Shown: positions 7,881 through 17,461, numbered from the stretch's first letter. The stretch: DNA of 58,438 nucleotides from Nocardia cerradoensis NBRC 101014 (GCF_000308535.1 NZ_BAFW01000094.1:1-58438), one strand, 5' to 3'. Program-made: numbers and translations. Notes: a model not told the origin generated them from the sequence alone.

Positions 7881-9092
7881 TCAGCGAGCGGACGACGCGA
7901 TGTCGCCCGCAGCGGCCGTGGCGGCGGTCCGTCGATAGGCCGCCGAGGTATCTCTGGAGATCCGATCCCACGAATAACGTCCGCGGGCACGTTGCAGACC
8001 CGCCTCCCCCATCGCCTGCCGCGCCTGCCGGGTGTCGAGCAGGCCGGACAGGACCTCGGCCAGAACCGCGGGGTCACCCGAGGGGACCAGGCGCCCGGTC
8101 ACCCCGTCGAGGACGGTGTCGAGCATTCCGCCGACCGCGGTGGCCACCACGGGTTTCGCGCACGACATCGCCTCGAGCGCAACGATGCCGAACGGCTCGT
8201 ACCACGGTGTGCACACCACGGCGTCGGCCGAGCGCAACAGCATCGGCATCTCCGCCCTCGGCACCGGTCCACGCAGCCGAACCCGTTGCGACACACCGTA
8301 TTCCGCGGCCACGGCACGCAACCGCGCCTGCTCGGCCTCGTCCTCGGTGCTCTGCGAACCGCCCGCGATCACCAGTTCGGTATCGGGCACCTCCGACAGT
8401 GCCGCGATCGCGGAGTCGAACCCCTTGCGCCGCACCATGCGGCCCACCGACACGATCCGCCGCGGCAGATCCGGTTCCTCGGCGGGGCCGTCGGGAGTGA
8501 ACAGCGACAGATCGACACCGCACGGCACCACCGACGTGCGCTCGCGCGGCACACCCATCCTGCCCAGTTCCCGGACCTCGTCGGAACAGGTCGCCACGAT
8601 ATGCGTCGCGCCGGCCGCCACCCTGCGCTCGGACTGGATGCGCGACCGCGGGCTCGTGTCGGCCAGCCCCTGATAGCGCCGCTTCACGGTGCCCAGGGCA
8701 TGGAAGGTCAGCACGACCGGGACGGCGAGATCCCGTGCGGCGCGTTCGGCGGCGATACCCGACATCCAGAAATGAGCGTGCACGACATCGGGAGTATCGG
8801 CACTCCACTGCCGGCGCAGAAAGGCGGCGAACTCGGTGAGAAACGGCACGATCTCGTCCTTCGGAATGTGGCACGGCGGGCCGGCCGGAACGTGGATCAC
8901 GCGATATCCCGCCCCCACCAGCACCTCGGCAGGGATGTCGGGGTCGTCTCGGCGGGTGTAGACCCGCACGTCGTGCCCCAATCGGGCCAGTCCCGCGGCG
9001 AGTTCGGCGACATGCACGTTCTGCCCGCCCGCGTCCACGCCACCCAAGGGGGCCAAGGGGCTCGCGTGCTCGGACACCATCGCAATCTTCAC
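7881..9092 (-). CDS. GT4 glycosyltransferase (MshA/sucrose-synthase-like group)
   Basis: A 403-residue GT4 enzyme. Its N-terminal GGVDAGGQNVHVAELAAGLA is typical of the actinobacterial GT4 group that includes MshA, followed by VVHAHFWMSG. The C-terminal lobe has SVGRMVRRKGFD and the EPFGIVALEAMSCAKPVV donor-binding segment. The GTG start at 9092 is preceded by GGAGG 4 bp away. It is the first gene of the leftward operon and is divergent from the plus-strand GT9 gene. Acceptor and sugar are unknown. Confidence 0.75.
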   Translation of the reverse strand: MKIAMVSEHASPLAPLGGVDAGGQNVHVAELAAGLARLGHDVRVYTRRDDPDIPAEVLVGAGYRVIHVPAGPPCHIPKDEIVPFLTEFAAFLRRQWSADTPDVVHAHFWMSGIAAERAARDLAVPVVLTFHALGTVKRRYQGLADTSPRSRIQSERRVAAGATHIVATCSDEVRELGRMGVPRERTSVVPCGVDLSLFTPDGPAEEPDLPRRIVSVGRMVRRKGFDSAIAALSEVPDTELVIAGGSQSTEDEAEQARLRAVAAEYGVSQRVRLRGPVPRAEMPMLLRSADAVVCTPWYEPFGIVALEAMSCAKPVVATAVGGMLDTVLDGVTGRLVPSGDPAVLAEVLSGLLDTRQARQAMGEAGLQRARGRYSWDRISRDTSAAYRRTAATAAAGDIASSAR

Positions 9093-9338
9093 GCTTCCTC
9101 CGATCCGCGTCGCCGCCGGTGGATCTCGCGCTCTCGAACTGCGCCATAGCTGGCGGAAACCGTGCCATGGATGTTGTGCGACTCGCGACCGGCTCGATCG
9201 TTCGACTTCTGAACCGGTTCGTGGGTCGACATGCCCGCGCAGACGGGATGCAAACTGTCCGGAGCAGAACTGTCCGACGACCGGGCGGACCGCGGATCCG
9301 GCAGGACTGAGTCGCGCTCGTCCGGGTAGGGCTGCGGT
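9093..9338. promoter_or_regulatory. Divergent intergenic region between GT4 and GT9 genes
   Basis: This 246-bp non-coding stretch must carry promoters for both the leftward GT4-SDR-GT-GT9/GmhB-GmhA-kinase-GT9 operon and the rightward GT9 gene. I see no convincing consensus promoter or palindrome in it. The rightward gene has only a weak ribosome site (TAGGG about 8 bp before the ATG). Confidence 0.35.
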
Positions 9339-10508
9339 ATGTCCGAGACGACGACAGTCCCGACCGCGACGGCCGCACCATACCGGCCCGAGCCGGTTCC
9401 CGTGCCCGAGCGTCCGAGCATCGGCCCGATCGGCGACACGGTGCCGGACGTGCGGCGCATCGTGGTGCTGCGCGGTGGCGCACTCGGCGATCTGCTGTAC
9501 GCGGTCCCGGCGCTGTACGCGTTGGCCGCGGCATATCCCGGCGCCGAGATCACGCTGCTCGGCTCGGCCCTGCATGCCGCACTTCTGCGGGACCGTCCCG
9601 GGCCGGTCGACGAGGTCGCGGTACTGCCGGTCACCCGCACCGACTGGAACGAACCCGCGCAACCGGCCGAGGCCGAATTCGCCGACCGCCTGCGCGAACG
9701 CCCGGTGGATCTGGCCGTGCAACTGCACGGCGGCGGCGCCTGGTCGAATCCCTTTCTGCGCCAGTTGAATCCACGGCTGAGCATCGGTTCCCGAGCCGAG
9801 GGCGCAGCGCCGCTGGACCGCAACCTCGCCTATCGCTTCTATCAGAACGAGGTGTTGCGGGCACTCGAGGTGGTCGGGCTGGCCGGCGCGGCGCCGGTGG
9901 TGATGGAGCCGCGCGTGGAGCTCACCCCACGGGATCTGGCCGCGGCGGACGCGGTACTGAACACCGTGACCGGACCGCTGGTGGTCGTGCATCCCGGTGC
10001 GAACGATTCCCGCCGGCGCTGGCCCGCGCACGCCTTCGCCGAGATCGTCACCCACTGCCTGGATCGCGGCGCGACGGTGATGATCATCGGCGGCCCGTCG
10101 GATCACGCGCTGGTCGCGGATCTGTGTTCCCGCGTCCCGGTCACGGCGAACGGCGATGCCCGGGCGGACCGGCTGCGCACCCTGGTCGGCTCCGATATGC
10201 CGACACTGTGTGGAGTGCTCGCCCGCGCCGCGGTCCTGGTCGGCAACGACAGCGGGCCGCGACATCTCGCACGAGCCGTCGGCACCCCGACCGTGGGGGT
10301 GTTCTGGATCGGCAACGTCATCAGCGCCGGGCCGCTGAGTCGCGGCAGCGACCGCGTGCTCATCTCCTGGCAGACCCACTGCCCGGCGTGTGGCCGCGAC
10401 GCCACCGACGAGCGGGTGCCCCGCTGCCCGCACGGTGATTCGCTGGTGTCCACGGTGCCCGTCGCGGCGGTGCGCGCGGACGTGGACGAGTTGCTCGGCT
10501 GGACGTGA
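9339..10508 (+). CDS. GT9 glycosyltransferase (heptosyltransferase-like) with C-terminal Cys/His motif
   Basis: A 389-residue GT9 enzyme, the only plus-strand gene in the glycan locus. A Pro/Thr-rich N-terminal tail of about 40 residues precedes VVLRGGALGDLLYAVPAL; later come VVVHPGANDSRRRWP and GNDSGPRHLARAVGTP, the donor-site motifs of ADP-heptose transferases. Near the C-terminus CPACG and CPHG could bind a metal. The three GT9 members in one locus imply a glycan with several heptose (or similar) residues. Its 3' end converges on hldE with a 16-bp gap. Confidence 0.8.
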   Translation: MSETTTVPTATAAPYRPEPVPVPERPSIGPIGDTVPDVRRIVVLRGGALGDLLYAVPALYALAAAYPGAEITLLGSALHAALLRDRPGPVDEVAVLPVTRTDWNEPAQPAEAEFADRLRERPVDLAVQLHGGGAWSNPFLRQLNPRLSIGSRAEGAAPLDRNLAYRFYQNEVLRALEVVGLAGAAPVVMEPRVELTPRDLAAADAVLNTVTGPLVVVHPGANDSRRRWPAHAFAEIVTHCLDRGATVMIIGGPSDHALVADLCSRVPVTANGDARADRLRTLVGSDMPTLCGVLARAAVLVGNDSGPRHLARAVGTPTVGVFWIGNVISAGPLSRGSDRVLISWQTHCPACGRDATDERVPRCPHGDSLVSTVPVAAVRADVDELLGWT

Positions 10509-10524
10509 TCCTCGTCCGCGCTCG

Positions 10525-12018
10525 CTACGGCGACGCGCCGGAGCGGATGCGCGCGATCACCTGCGATGTCGAGTGATCGGCCAGATAACTCAGCACTCGC
10601 ACCTCACCGCCGTAGCCGTTCACGATCGGCGCCTCCGGCAACATCTCCGGGCGGTAGTCGCCACCCTTGACGTAGAGGTCGGGTGTGGTCGCGCGCAGCA
10701 GGGCGGCGGGGGTGTCCTCGTCGAAGACGGTCACGTGATCCACGCAGCTCAGCGCCGCCAGTACGGCCGCGCGCTCGTGGTCGGGATTCACCGGCCGGTC
10801 CGGCCCCTTCAGCGCGCGCACGCTGCGGTCGGAATTCACCGCGACGACCAGCACGTCGCCGAGCCGTTTCGCCTCGTTGAGATAGGCGATGTGGCCGGCG
10901 TGCAGCACGTCGAAGCATCCGTTGGTGAATACGATCCGTTTGCCGGCCGACCGCTGATGCGCCAGGACCGTGGCGAGGTCGCGTGCCGGCAACACCGCCC
11001 CCGCGCTGCGCGCGAGCCGATCACGCAGTTCGGAGGTCGAACACATCGAGGTCCCGGTGCGGTGCACCACCACATCCGCGGCCGCCTGTGCCACCTCCAC
11101 CGCGGCGGTCGAGGGCAATCGGCCGAGCAGCGCCAGCGTCAGCGCGGCGACGAAAGTGTCTCCGGCACCGGGAGATTGGCTCTCCGGCACGGGCTCGGCC
11201 CAGGTCCGGTGCAGCGGCCGGTCACCTTGGAGCAGCACCGCGCCGTCGCGGTCGAGGGTCACCACGACCGCGCCCGCACCGGTGAGTTCGAAGAGCCGGT
11301 CGCGGTGCCGGTCGAACCATTCCACGCGGGACCGCCCCGGCATCGCCGCCGGCATCCCCAGCACCCGTGCGGCCTCGTCGGCATTCGGAGTGACCAGATC
11401 GGGACGCAGCTCGGCCCACCGGGCGGGATGGTGAGTGTCGACGATCAGCAGCGGCAGCTCGGCCCGGCGGGCGGCCAGCGCCTCCCGGATCCGCTCCCCG
11501 AGTACGCCGTCGTAATCGCAGACCACGAGCGCATCCGCCCCGGCGAGCGCCTCGGGCAGCGTGTCGATCACCCGGTCCACGTCCGCGCCGGTCGCCGGTT
11601 CGGTCGGGCTGCGGTCGAAGCGGACCACGATCTGATCCCCCGCGACCACCCGGCATTTCGCCACGGTCTCGGCGCCGGCCGCGCTCACATAGGTCGTGTC
11701 CACGCCGCAGCGCCGCAGCGAGTCGCGCAGCTGGGTGCCGTGCTCGTCGGTGCCCGCCAGCGCCACCAACCGCACCTCGGCGCCCAGTGCCGCGATATTG
11801 GCCGCGGTATTGGCCGCGCCGCCCGGCAGGTAACTGGTCGTGTGCACGTCGACGACGGGCACCGGCGCCTCCCGGCACAGCCGCTCCGAGCGACCCCACA
11901 TCCAGACGTCGAGCACCGCGTCCCCGAGGACGACCACCGTGGCATGCTGCCGGGCGAGGCGGTCGGCGATCTCCGGAACCAGACTCCGCGAAACCGGTGA
12001 TCCCGCTTCACGATTCAT
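10525..12018 (-). CDS. hldE: Bifunctional heptose-7-phosphate kinase / heptose-1-phosphate adenylyltransferase (HldE)
   Basis: The 497-residue protein has both HldE domains. The PfkB-type kinase (residues 1 to ~330) has PGGAANTAANIAALG, TPNADEAARVLG and SPGAGDTFVAAL. The nucleotidyltransferase (about 350-497) has FTNGCFDVLHAGHIAYL with the HxGH motif and KGGDY. It would make D-glycero-beta-D-manno-heptose 1,7-bisphosphate and then, after GmhB, ADP-D-glycero-D-manno-heptose. A GAGGAGG site lies 4 bp before the ATG. Together with GmhA and GmhB the full route to ADP-D,D-heptose is encoded here. Confidence 0.92.
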   Translation of the reverse strand: MNREAGSPVSRSLVPEIADRLARQHATVVVLGDAVLDVWMWGRSERLCREAPVPVVDVHTTSYLPGGAANTAANIAALGAEVRLVALAGTDEHGTQLRDSLRRCGVDTTYVSAAGAETVAKCRVVAGDQIVVRFDRSPTEPATGADVDRVIDTLPEALAGADALVVCDYDGVLGERIREALAARRAELPLLIVDTHHPARWAELRPDLVTPNADEAARVLGMPAAMPGRSRVEWFDRHRDRLFELTGAGAVVVTLDRDGAVLLQGDRPLHRTWAEPVPESQSPGAGDTFVAALTLALLGRLPSTAAVEVAQAAADVVVHRTGTSMCSTSELRDRLARSAGAVLPARDLATVLAHQRSAGKRIVFTNGCFDVLHAGHIAYLNEAKRLGDVLVVAVNSDRSVRALKGPDRPVNPDHERAAVLAALSCVDHVTVFDEDTPAALLRATTPDLYVKGGDYRPEMLPEAPIVNGYGGEVRVLSYLADHSTSQVIARIRSGASP

Positions 12019-12063
12019 GTGTCCTCCTCGAGGCGGCGGGCCTTCGGGTGTCGAGCCGACGAA

Positions 12064-12480
12064 TCAGTTCTTCCGGCGGGCGCGTTCGTTCGACCGTTCG
12101 ATCGATTCGATCAATTCCTTCTTCGTCATCCGGGAGCGGCCGCTGATGTCGAGACGCTTGGCGATGTCCAGCAGATGCTGTTTCGACGCATTGGCATCCA
12201 CACCAGCGGCGGTCTTGCCCGCCGGCTCGGGGCCGCCGTGCCTGGCGCGCTCGTCGGAGGGACCCTTCTGCTTCTTGGGCTCCCAGTGGTCGCCGACCTT
12301 CTCGTAGCTGTGCTTGAGCGCGGCGTACGCCACGCGGTGCGCGCGTTGTTCGCTCTGGTACTCCTCCAGCGCGGAATCGTGCACCTCGGCGAATATTCGC
12401 TGCGCGTGCTCATCGGATTTCCGTATGGTGCTGGGCAATTCGGACAGTTTCGGGTCACCGCGCCGAGTGGTCTTGGGCAT
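12064..12480 (-). CDS. ChaB-domain protein with C-terminal Rho N-terminal-like domain
   Basis: A 138-residue basic protein. The N-terminal half (ELPSTIRKSDEHAQRIFAEV and following) matches ChaB, a small family often annotated as cation transport regulator. The C-terminal part (KQHLLDIAKRLDISGRSRMT) resembles the Rho N-terminal/SAP-like helical nucleic-acid-binding fold. Its role is not established. It splits the glycan operon between hldE and the GT2 gene and has its own upstream promoter-like sequence. AAGGAG lies 6 bp before the ATG. Confidence 0.75.
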   Translation of the reverse strand: MPKTTRRGDPKLSELPSTIRKSDEHAQRIFAEVHDSALEEYQSEQRAHRVAYAALKHSYEKVGDHWEPKKQKGPSDERARHGGPEPAGKTAAGVDANASKQHLLDIAKRLDISGRSRMTKKELIESIERSNERARRKN

Positions 12481-12544
12481 CGTCTGCTCCTTTCGTCGAC
12501 GGACAACTGCTCGGGACGCCGAACCGGCGGCCCCTGTCGACGCA

Positions 12545-12569
12545 CTACCCGCACTGCTCCCGCATATTC
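12545..12569 (-). promoter_or_regulatory. Sigma-B/F-like promoter for the ChaB gene
   Basis: On the minus strand GAAT (12569-12566), 15 bases, then GGGTAG (12550-12545), followed by TGCG. The same GAAT-N15-GGGTAGTGCG layout occurs before the small gene starting at 21101. It fits the mycobacterial SigF pattern GGWWT-N15/17-GGGTAY imperfectly. The -35 element overlaps the stop codon of the GT2 gene. Confidence 0.4.
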
Positions 12570-13443
12570 ACCGCAGCAGCGCGATCTGTGCTTCGACGTG
12601 CTCGGGCAGGCGACGGCGTTCACGCAGGGCGTGCGGCATCCGGGCCGCGAAGCTCACCACGGCCGGGATCCCACCGGGGTGCCGCAACGCGGTGCGTCCC
12701 AGAGCGGCCAGATCCCGCAGGCAGGCACCGACGGGCCGGCGCATCAGCGCGGTGAGCGCGGCGTTGCGGGATTCGAGGTGCGCCCGGGCGGTATTCGGCA
12801 TCCGCCGCGGCGAGGGCATATGCCGGCTGACGATCTGCGGCGAATAACAGAGCAACCACCCTGCGGCGGCCAGATCGTAGGCCAGCAGCGTCTCTTCACC
12901 GGCGAAATGCAACACCGGGGAGAATCCGCCGGCCGCCAGGAACGGATCGCGGCGCACCACGGCCGCCCCCGCCAGAAAACCCAGCACCGACGGTCCCGGC
13001 GCCCGGGGATCGGTCCCCAGGGGACTGCGGTGCATCAACTCGTTGACCGGATCCTCGCGCCCGTCGGGACCGACCAGGGTCCGGCCCGCGAGCAGTCCCA
13101 CCTCGGGATGCCGATCGAACAGTTGCTCGGCCGTGGGCAACGCATCCGGCGCCCACCAGGCGTCGTCGTCGCAGAACGCGACGAACGGCGTGGTGGCACA
13201 TCGGGCACCGTGATTGCGCGCGACCGCGCCGTCGTTGCGCGGCAGTTCGACCACCTCCAGCGCACGGATCCGGCCGTGCAGCCCCCGCGCCGCGGACACG
13301 GTGTGGTCGTCGGAAGCGTTGTCCACCACCACGATCGGCGGCTGCGGCTCGTTCTCGGCGAGGCGGTCCAGGGTGGTGACCAGTTCGTCGGCCCGGTTGC
13401 GGGTCGCGATGACCACGGTGGTTCTGCCGCGCTCCGCGCTCAT
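12568..13443 (-). CDS. GT2 family glycosyltransferase
   Basis: A 291-residue GT-A fold enzyme with the N-terminal TVVIATRNRADELV, VVDNASDDHT and FCDDDAWWAPD (metal-binding DxD) motifs and an EET segment (FAGEETLLAYDL) for the acid/base side. No membrane segment is evident. The ATG overlaps the upstream UDP-glucose dehydrogenase stop as ATGA. Likely acts on the same glycan; donor unknown, though UDP-sugars made by its neighbours are candidates. Confidence 0.8.
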   Translation of the reverse strand: MSAERGRTTVVIATRNRADELVTTLDRLAENEPQPPIVVVDNASDDHTVSAARGLHGRIRALEVVELPRNDGAVARNHGARCATTPFVAFCDDDAWWAPDALPTAEQLFDRHPEVGLLAGRTLVGPDGREDPVNELMHRSPLGTDPRAPGPSVLGFLAGAAVVRRDPFLAAGGFSPVLHFAGEETLLAYDLAAAGWLLCYSPQIVSRHMPSPRRMPNTARAHLESRNAALTALMRRPVGACLRDLAALGRTALRHPGGIPAVVSFAARMPHALRERRRLPEHVEAQIALLR

Positions 13444-14741
13444 CGGCCGTTGCCGATCACGGTGAAGCCGTCGCGCCGCAAGGCCTCGGCATCCAGCAGA
13501 TTCCGGGTGTCGACGATCACTCGGCGCCGCGTCAGAGTGCCCAGCCGCGGCCAGTCGAGTTTGGCGAATTCGGGCCATTCCGTCGCCACCACCACCGCGT
13601 CCGCCTCCTGCGCGGCATCGTAGGGATCGTCGACGATGCGCACCCTGGCCGGCAGGCCCAGATCCCGTCCGCGCACCGGCGCCACGGTCGGGTCGTAGAC
13701 GCACAGCTGCGCGCCGTGTCCGGCCAGGGCGGCGGCCAATCGACGGGCCGGCGAGTCGCGCAGATCGCCGGTCCCGGCCTTGAACGTCAGGCCGAACAGT
13801 GCGGCCCGCACCCCGTCCAGGTCTCCGCCGGTGCGGCCCAGTACCCGCGCGACGGTGGCGACGGTGCGGTCGGTCTGCGCGCGATTGGCCGCCACCGCGG
13901 CCTCCAGCACGCCCAGGTTCACCTGCTTGTCGTGGGCGATGTGCAGCAGCGCCTCGGTGTCCTTCGGCAGACACGACCCGCCCCAGCCCGGCCCCGGCCG
14001 CAGGAACGCGGCGCCGATGCGCGGATCCGAGCCCAGGCATTCGCCGACGAGTTCGATATCGGCACAGACCTTTTCGCACAGCTCGGCGAGTTCGTTCACG
14101 AACGACACCTTCGTCGCGAGGAAGGCATTGCTCGCGTACTTCGCCACTTCCGCACTTTCGAAGTCGACGATCTGCACCGTCGGAGACTCCACGCCCTGAT
14201 ACAGCCGCGCGATCCGTTCACCGGCCCCGGCGTCGGAGGCACCGATGACGATGCGATCGGCGTGCAGGAAGTCGTAGACCGCATGACTTTCGCGCAGGAA
14301 TTCGGGATTGCTCACCACATGCAGCCCATGCCGGCCCGCCGCCGCGGCGGCCTCCCGCGCCGTGCCGACCGGGACGGTGGACTTCAGCACGATGATCGCG
14401 CCGGGTGAGAGCAGTCCGAACAGGACGGCGAGCACCTCCTGGACGGCACTGGCGTCCGCCGCACCCGATGGGGTGGCCGGCGTCGGCACGCAGACGAAGA
14501 CCACCTCCGCCTGCGCCAGCCGCTCGATATCGGTGTCGAACTCCAGCAGGCCTGCCCGAATACCTTGGCGCAGAAGCGGTTCCAAGTCCGGTTCCTGCAG
14601 TTCGGTGCGTCCCTGCCGCAATCGTTCGACACAGCCCGCGTCGACGTCGACCGCGGTCACCGGCAACCCGAGATGCGCGAGTCCCGCCGCCGTGGTGGTG
14701 CCGACGTACCCGGCTCCCACGACACCGATGCGTTCACTCAT
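13440..14741 (-). CDS. ugd: UDP-glucose 6-dehydrogenase
   Basis: A 433-residue protein of normal family length: Rossmann motif VVGAGYVGTTTAAGLAHLG at the N-terminus, STVPVGTA, SNPEFLRE, and the active-site WGGSCLPKD with catalytic Cys257. It oxidises UDP-glucose to UDP-glucuronate with two NAD+. The following UDP-glucuronate decarboxylase-like gene of the same operon suggests the product flows to UDP-xylose. It overlaps both flanking GT2 genes by 4-8 bp, so the order GT2-ugd-GT2 is a coupled unit. Confidence 0.9.
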   Translation of the reverse strand: MSERIGVVGAGYVGTTTAAGLAHLGLPVTAVDVDAGCVERLRQGRTELQEPDLEPLLRQGIRAGLLEFDTDIERLAQAEVVFVCVPTPATPSGAADASAVQEVLAVLFGLLSPGAIIVLKSTVPVGTAREAAAAAGRHGLHVVSNPEFLRESHAVYDFLHADRIVIGASDAGAGERIARLYQGVESPTVQIVDFESAEVAKYASNAFLATKVSFVNELAELCEKVCADIELVGECLGSDPRIGAAFLRPGPGWGGSCLPKDTEALLHIAHDKQVNLGVLEAAVAANRAQTDRTVATVARVLGRTGGDLDGVRAALFGLTFKAGTGDLRDSPARRLAAALAGHGAQLCVYDPTVAPVRGRDLGLPARVRIVDDPYDAAQEADAVVVATEWPEFAKLDWPRLGTLTRRRVIVDTRNLLDAEALRRDGFTVIGNGR

Positions 14742-15801
14742 GGCCGGCCCCCGATCCGCCGGCCGCCGGCCGGGGCAGCCGAGTTCCGCGCGCCACCTGC
14801 CATTCGCCCCGCAGTCGATGCCAGCACGCCGCCGGCGGAATCAGCACACTGGTCAGCGTCATGGCGGCGACCTCGCTAACGGTCGCGGGCCCCTGATTGA
14901 TACGCCGCGCGGCGAATTCGGCCGTACCCGCGAGCCACACGCCCGCACCTGCCAGGGCGGGTCCGCGGCGACGGCGCACCGCGAAGAACGCGGCCGCGAT
15001 CCCCGCCGCGGAAATCGCCGCGTGCGTGCCGAGCCGGCCGCCGCTCTCGCCGATGTCCTCGCGCCAGGTGCGGCCGAATTTGCGGCGCATCAACGCGTTG
15101 TCCGCGTTCCCCGCCTGGGCGCGCAGCGACGACAGCAGCGAACCTCGTGCGGGAGGATGGGTGGTCACCCGGCTGCCCGAGGTGATGTCGCGACCGGTCC
15201 GCACCACGCGCAGCGCGAAGTCGGAGTCTTCCCGGTAGGCGCGCCGGAAGCGTTCGTCGAAGCCACCCAATTCGGCGAGCACGGCGCGGCGATAGGCCAT
15301 ATCCGCGGTGATCCAGCGCGCACCGGCCAGGGCGGCGGTTCCGCGTTCGGCGTCGGTGGGCCGGCGTCCGGACGGCAGCGGCACCCACAACCGCGCCTGC
15401 GATCCGGCGACGTGCCCCGGCAGGTCGCGCAGATCCTCGGCCAGGCGCGTCCGCCATTCCGGCGACGGCACCACATCGTCGTCGAGAAACGCGATCCATT
15501 CCGACTCGGCCGCGCGCCATCCGGCATTGCGCGCCGCCGCCGGTCCGCGACCACCCGAGCGCACCACGCGCACCGGAATGTCGCTGGGCGGCAACGGCAG
15601 TGGCTCGGCGGCATCCGATCGGCCGGCCGGCGGCCGATCGTCGACGACGACGATTTCAGCCGGGGCGACACCGCCGGGCCGATTCACCGCCGCCAGCACG
15701 TTCGTCAATCCGGCACGCCCGATGGTGGGGATCACGATGGTGTAGTCGATGCCCTCCGCGGCGGTGCCGCCCGGAGTCACAGCGCCGCGCACGCCGCTCA
15801 C
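14734..15801 (-). CDS. GT2 family glycosyltransferase with C-terminal hydrophobic segments
   Basis: A 355-residue protein with GT2 motifs TIVIPTIGRAGLT, VVDDRPP and FLDDDVVPSPEW (DxD), then EDSDFALRV. The C-terminal ~100 residues contain Ala/Val-rich hydrophobic stretches (AAISAAGIAAAFFAV and the region after TVSEVAAMTLTSVL), so it may sit at the membrane. The GTG start at 15801 overlaps the carbamoyltransferase stop as GTGA. Donor and acceptor unknown. Confidence 0.75.
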   Translation of the reverse strand: MSGVRGAVTPGGTAAEGIDYTIVIPTIGRAGLTNVLAAVNRPGGVAPAEIVVVDDRPPAGRSDAAEPLPLPPSDIPVRVVRSGGRGPAAARNAGWRAAESEWIAFLDDDVVPSPEWRTRLAEDLRDLPGHVAGSQARLWVPLPSGRRPTDAERGTAALAGARWITADMAYRRAVLAELGGFDERFRRAYREDSDFALRVVRTGRDITSGSRVTTHPPARGSLLSSLRAQAGNADNALMRRKFGRTWREDIGESGGRLGTHAAISAAGIAAAFFAVRRRRGPALAGAGVWLAGTAEFAARRINQGPATVSEVAAMTLTSVLIPPAACWHRLRGEWQVARGTRLPRPAAGGSGAGHE

Positions 15802-17420
15802 CGCCGCACGACGAACGGGCCGATCGCCAGCAGGTCCACCGGCGCGGAACCGAAGCACTCGAGCGCGTCGCGGGGTGAATCGACCATCGGCCGGCCGGCG
15901 GTGTTGAGGCTCGTATTCACCACCACGGGCAACCCGGTCAATTCCTCGAACCGGGTGATCATCCTGGCCAGCAACGGCTGGTCGGCACCGTCGACGGTCT
16001 GGATGCGGGCGGTGCCGTCCACATGGGTCACCGCCGGCAGTCGCTCCCGCCACGGTTCGGCCACATCATGTACGAAAAGCATGTAGGGACTGGGCAGCGG
16101 CCCCCGCGTGAAGATCTCCGGCGCCCGCTCGGCGAGCACCATCGGCGCCACCGGACGGAACTGCTCCCGGCCCTTGACGGCGTTGAGCCGCTCCAGATTT
16201 CCGGCGTACCCCGGATGCGCCAGCAGCGAACGACAACCGAGGGCACGGGGCCCGAATTCGGCCCGGCCCTGGAACCAGGCGACGATCTCGTTGCCGGCCA
16301 GCGCCTGGGCGACGGTGCCGGCCAGGTCGGCCGGTCGCTCGTAGCGTATGTGGGCCTCGCGCAACGTCTGTTCGATCGCGGCATCGGAGAATCCGCGGCC
16401 GAGAGCGGCGGTGGTCATCGGGTCGGGAGGCGGTCCCGCTTCGGCCGCTATCGCCAGGGCCGCGCCGAGCGCGGTGCCCGAATCACCCGCCGCCGGTTGC
16501 ACCCAGATGTCGTCGAACGGCCCCTGATCGAACAGTTCGGTGTTCGCCACGCAGTTCAGCGCGATCCCTCCGGCCATCGTGAGTTTGTCCGCGCCGGTGG
16601 CGGCGTGCAACCACCGGCACAGGTCCAGCATCACCTCCTGCAGGACCTGCTGGACCGACGCGGCGAGGTCGGCGTGTTCGGGCCACATCGGCTCGTGCGG
16701 CGCACGCTTCGGGGCATAGGCATCCCAGTTGATCGGGTGGGTTCGAAAACCTCCGTCGCCGGTGCTGAAAACCTTGTCGCGCAACCAGTCCACGAATCGC
16801 GGCTGTCCGTAGGAGGCCAACGCCATCACCTTGTACTCGTCGCTGGAACGCGTAAAGCCGAGGTGGGCGGTCAGTTCCTCGTACATCAGCCCCAGCGAAT
16901 GCGGAAGCTGCTGGGTGGCAAGGACATCCAGTTTGCCGTTGCGATATTCGCCCGCGAGCATCGAGGTGGATTCGCCGCGGCCGTCCAGCGTCAGCACGGC
17001 GGCGTCTCCGAACGGCGCGGCGAGTCCGCACGACGCCGCGTGCGCGACGTGGTGCCGCACGAAACGGACCTTGTCCGGGTCCAAGCCCGGCAGCTCGGTC
17101 GCCAGCAGATACGGCGCTCGCTCCGCGTACCGGGTGCGCAACGGTTCCCAGCTCGGGTCGAGGCCGCCGAGGCTCTCGTCCACCTGTGCGGGATCGTAGG
17201 AGTAACCCACGGCATCGAGATCCGCCGCGGTGAGGCCCGCCTGGGCGAGACACCAGGCCGCGGCCTGTCCGGGCTGTTCCCAGGCCGAGAACGGCACCGG
17301 CCGCTTGCCGTGCTTGCGCCTGCTGAACCGTTCCTCCTCGGCGGCCGCGACCACCTTGCCGTCCACGACCAGTGCCGCCGCCGAATCGTGAAATATCGCA
17401 TTGATTCCGAGAACGCGCAT
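15798..17420 (-). CDS. NodU/CmcH-family carbamoyltransferase
   Basis: A 540-residue protein with both domains of the O-carbamoyltransferase family: the N-terminal Kae1-like ATPase domain (INAIFHDSAAALVVDG, EEERFSRRKHGKRP, HHVAHAASCG, LTLDGRGE, MAGGIALNCV) and the C-terminal YrdC-like domain (WFQGRAEFGPRALGCRSLLA, FRPVAPMV). Such enzymes use carbamoyl phosphate and ATP to carbamoylate hydroxyls of sugars or natural products (Nod factor, cephamycin, heptose of Pseudomonas LPS). In this locus heptose or xylose hydroxyls are the obvious candidates (inference). A GGGAGG site lies 6 bp before the ATG. Confidence 0.85.
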   Translation of the reverse strand: MRVLGINAIFHDSAAALVVDGKVVAAAEEERFSRRKHGKRPVPFSAWEQPGQAAAWCLAQAGLTAADLDAVGYSYDPAQVDESLGGLDPSWEPLRTRYAERAPYLLATELPGLDPDKVRFVRHHVAHAASCGLAAPFGDAAVLTLDGRGESTSMLAGEYRNGKLDVLATQQLPHSLGLMYEELTAHLGFTRSSDEYKVMALASYGQPRFVDWLRDKVFSTGDGGFRTHPINWDAYAPKRAPHEPMWPEHADLAASVQQVLQEVMLDLCRWLHAATGADKLTMAGGIALNCVANTELFDQGPFDDIWVQPAAGDSGTALGAALAIAAEAGPPPDPMTTAALGRGFSDAAIEQTLREAHIRYERPADLAGTVAQALAGNEIVAWFQGRAEFGPRALGCRSLLAHPGYAGNLERLNAVKGREQFRPVAPMVLAERAPEIFTRGPLPSPYMLFVHDVAEPWRERLPAVTHVDGTARIQTVDGADQPLLARMITRFEELTGLPVVVNTSLNTAGRPMVDSPRDALECFGSAPVDLLAIGPFVVRR

Positions 17421-17461
17421 CGAACACCTCCCACGGGTGTCGCAAGGCTTGTGCCGGCGAA

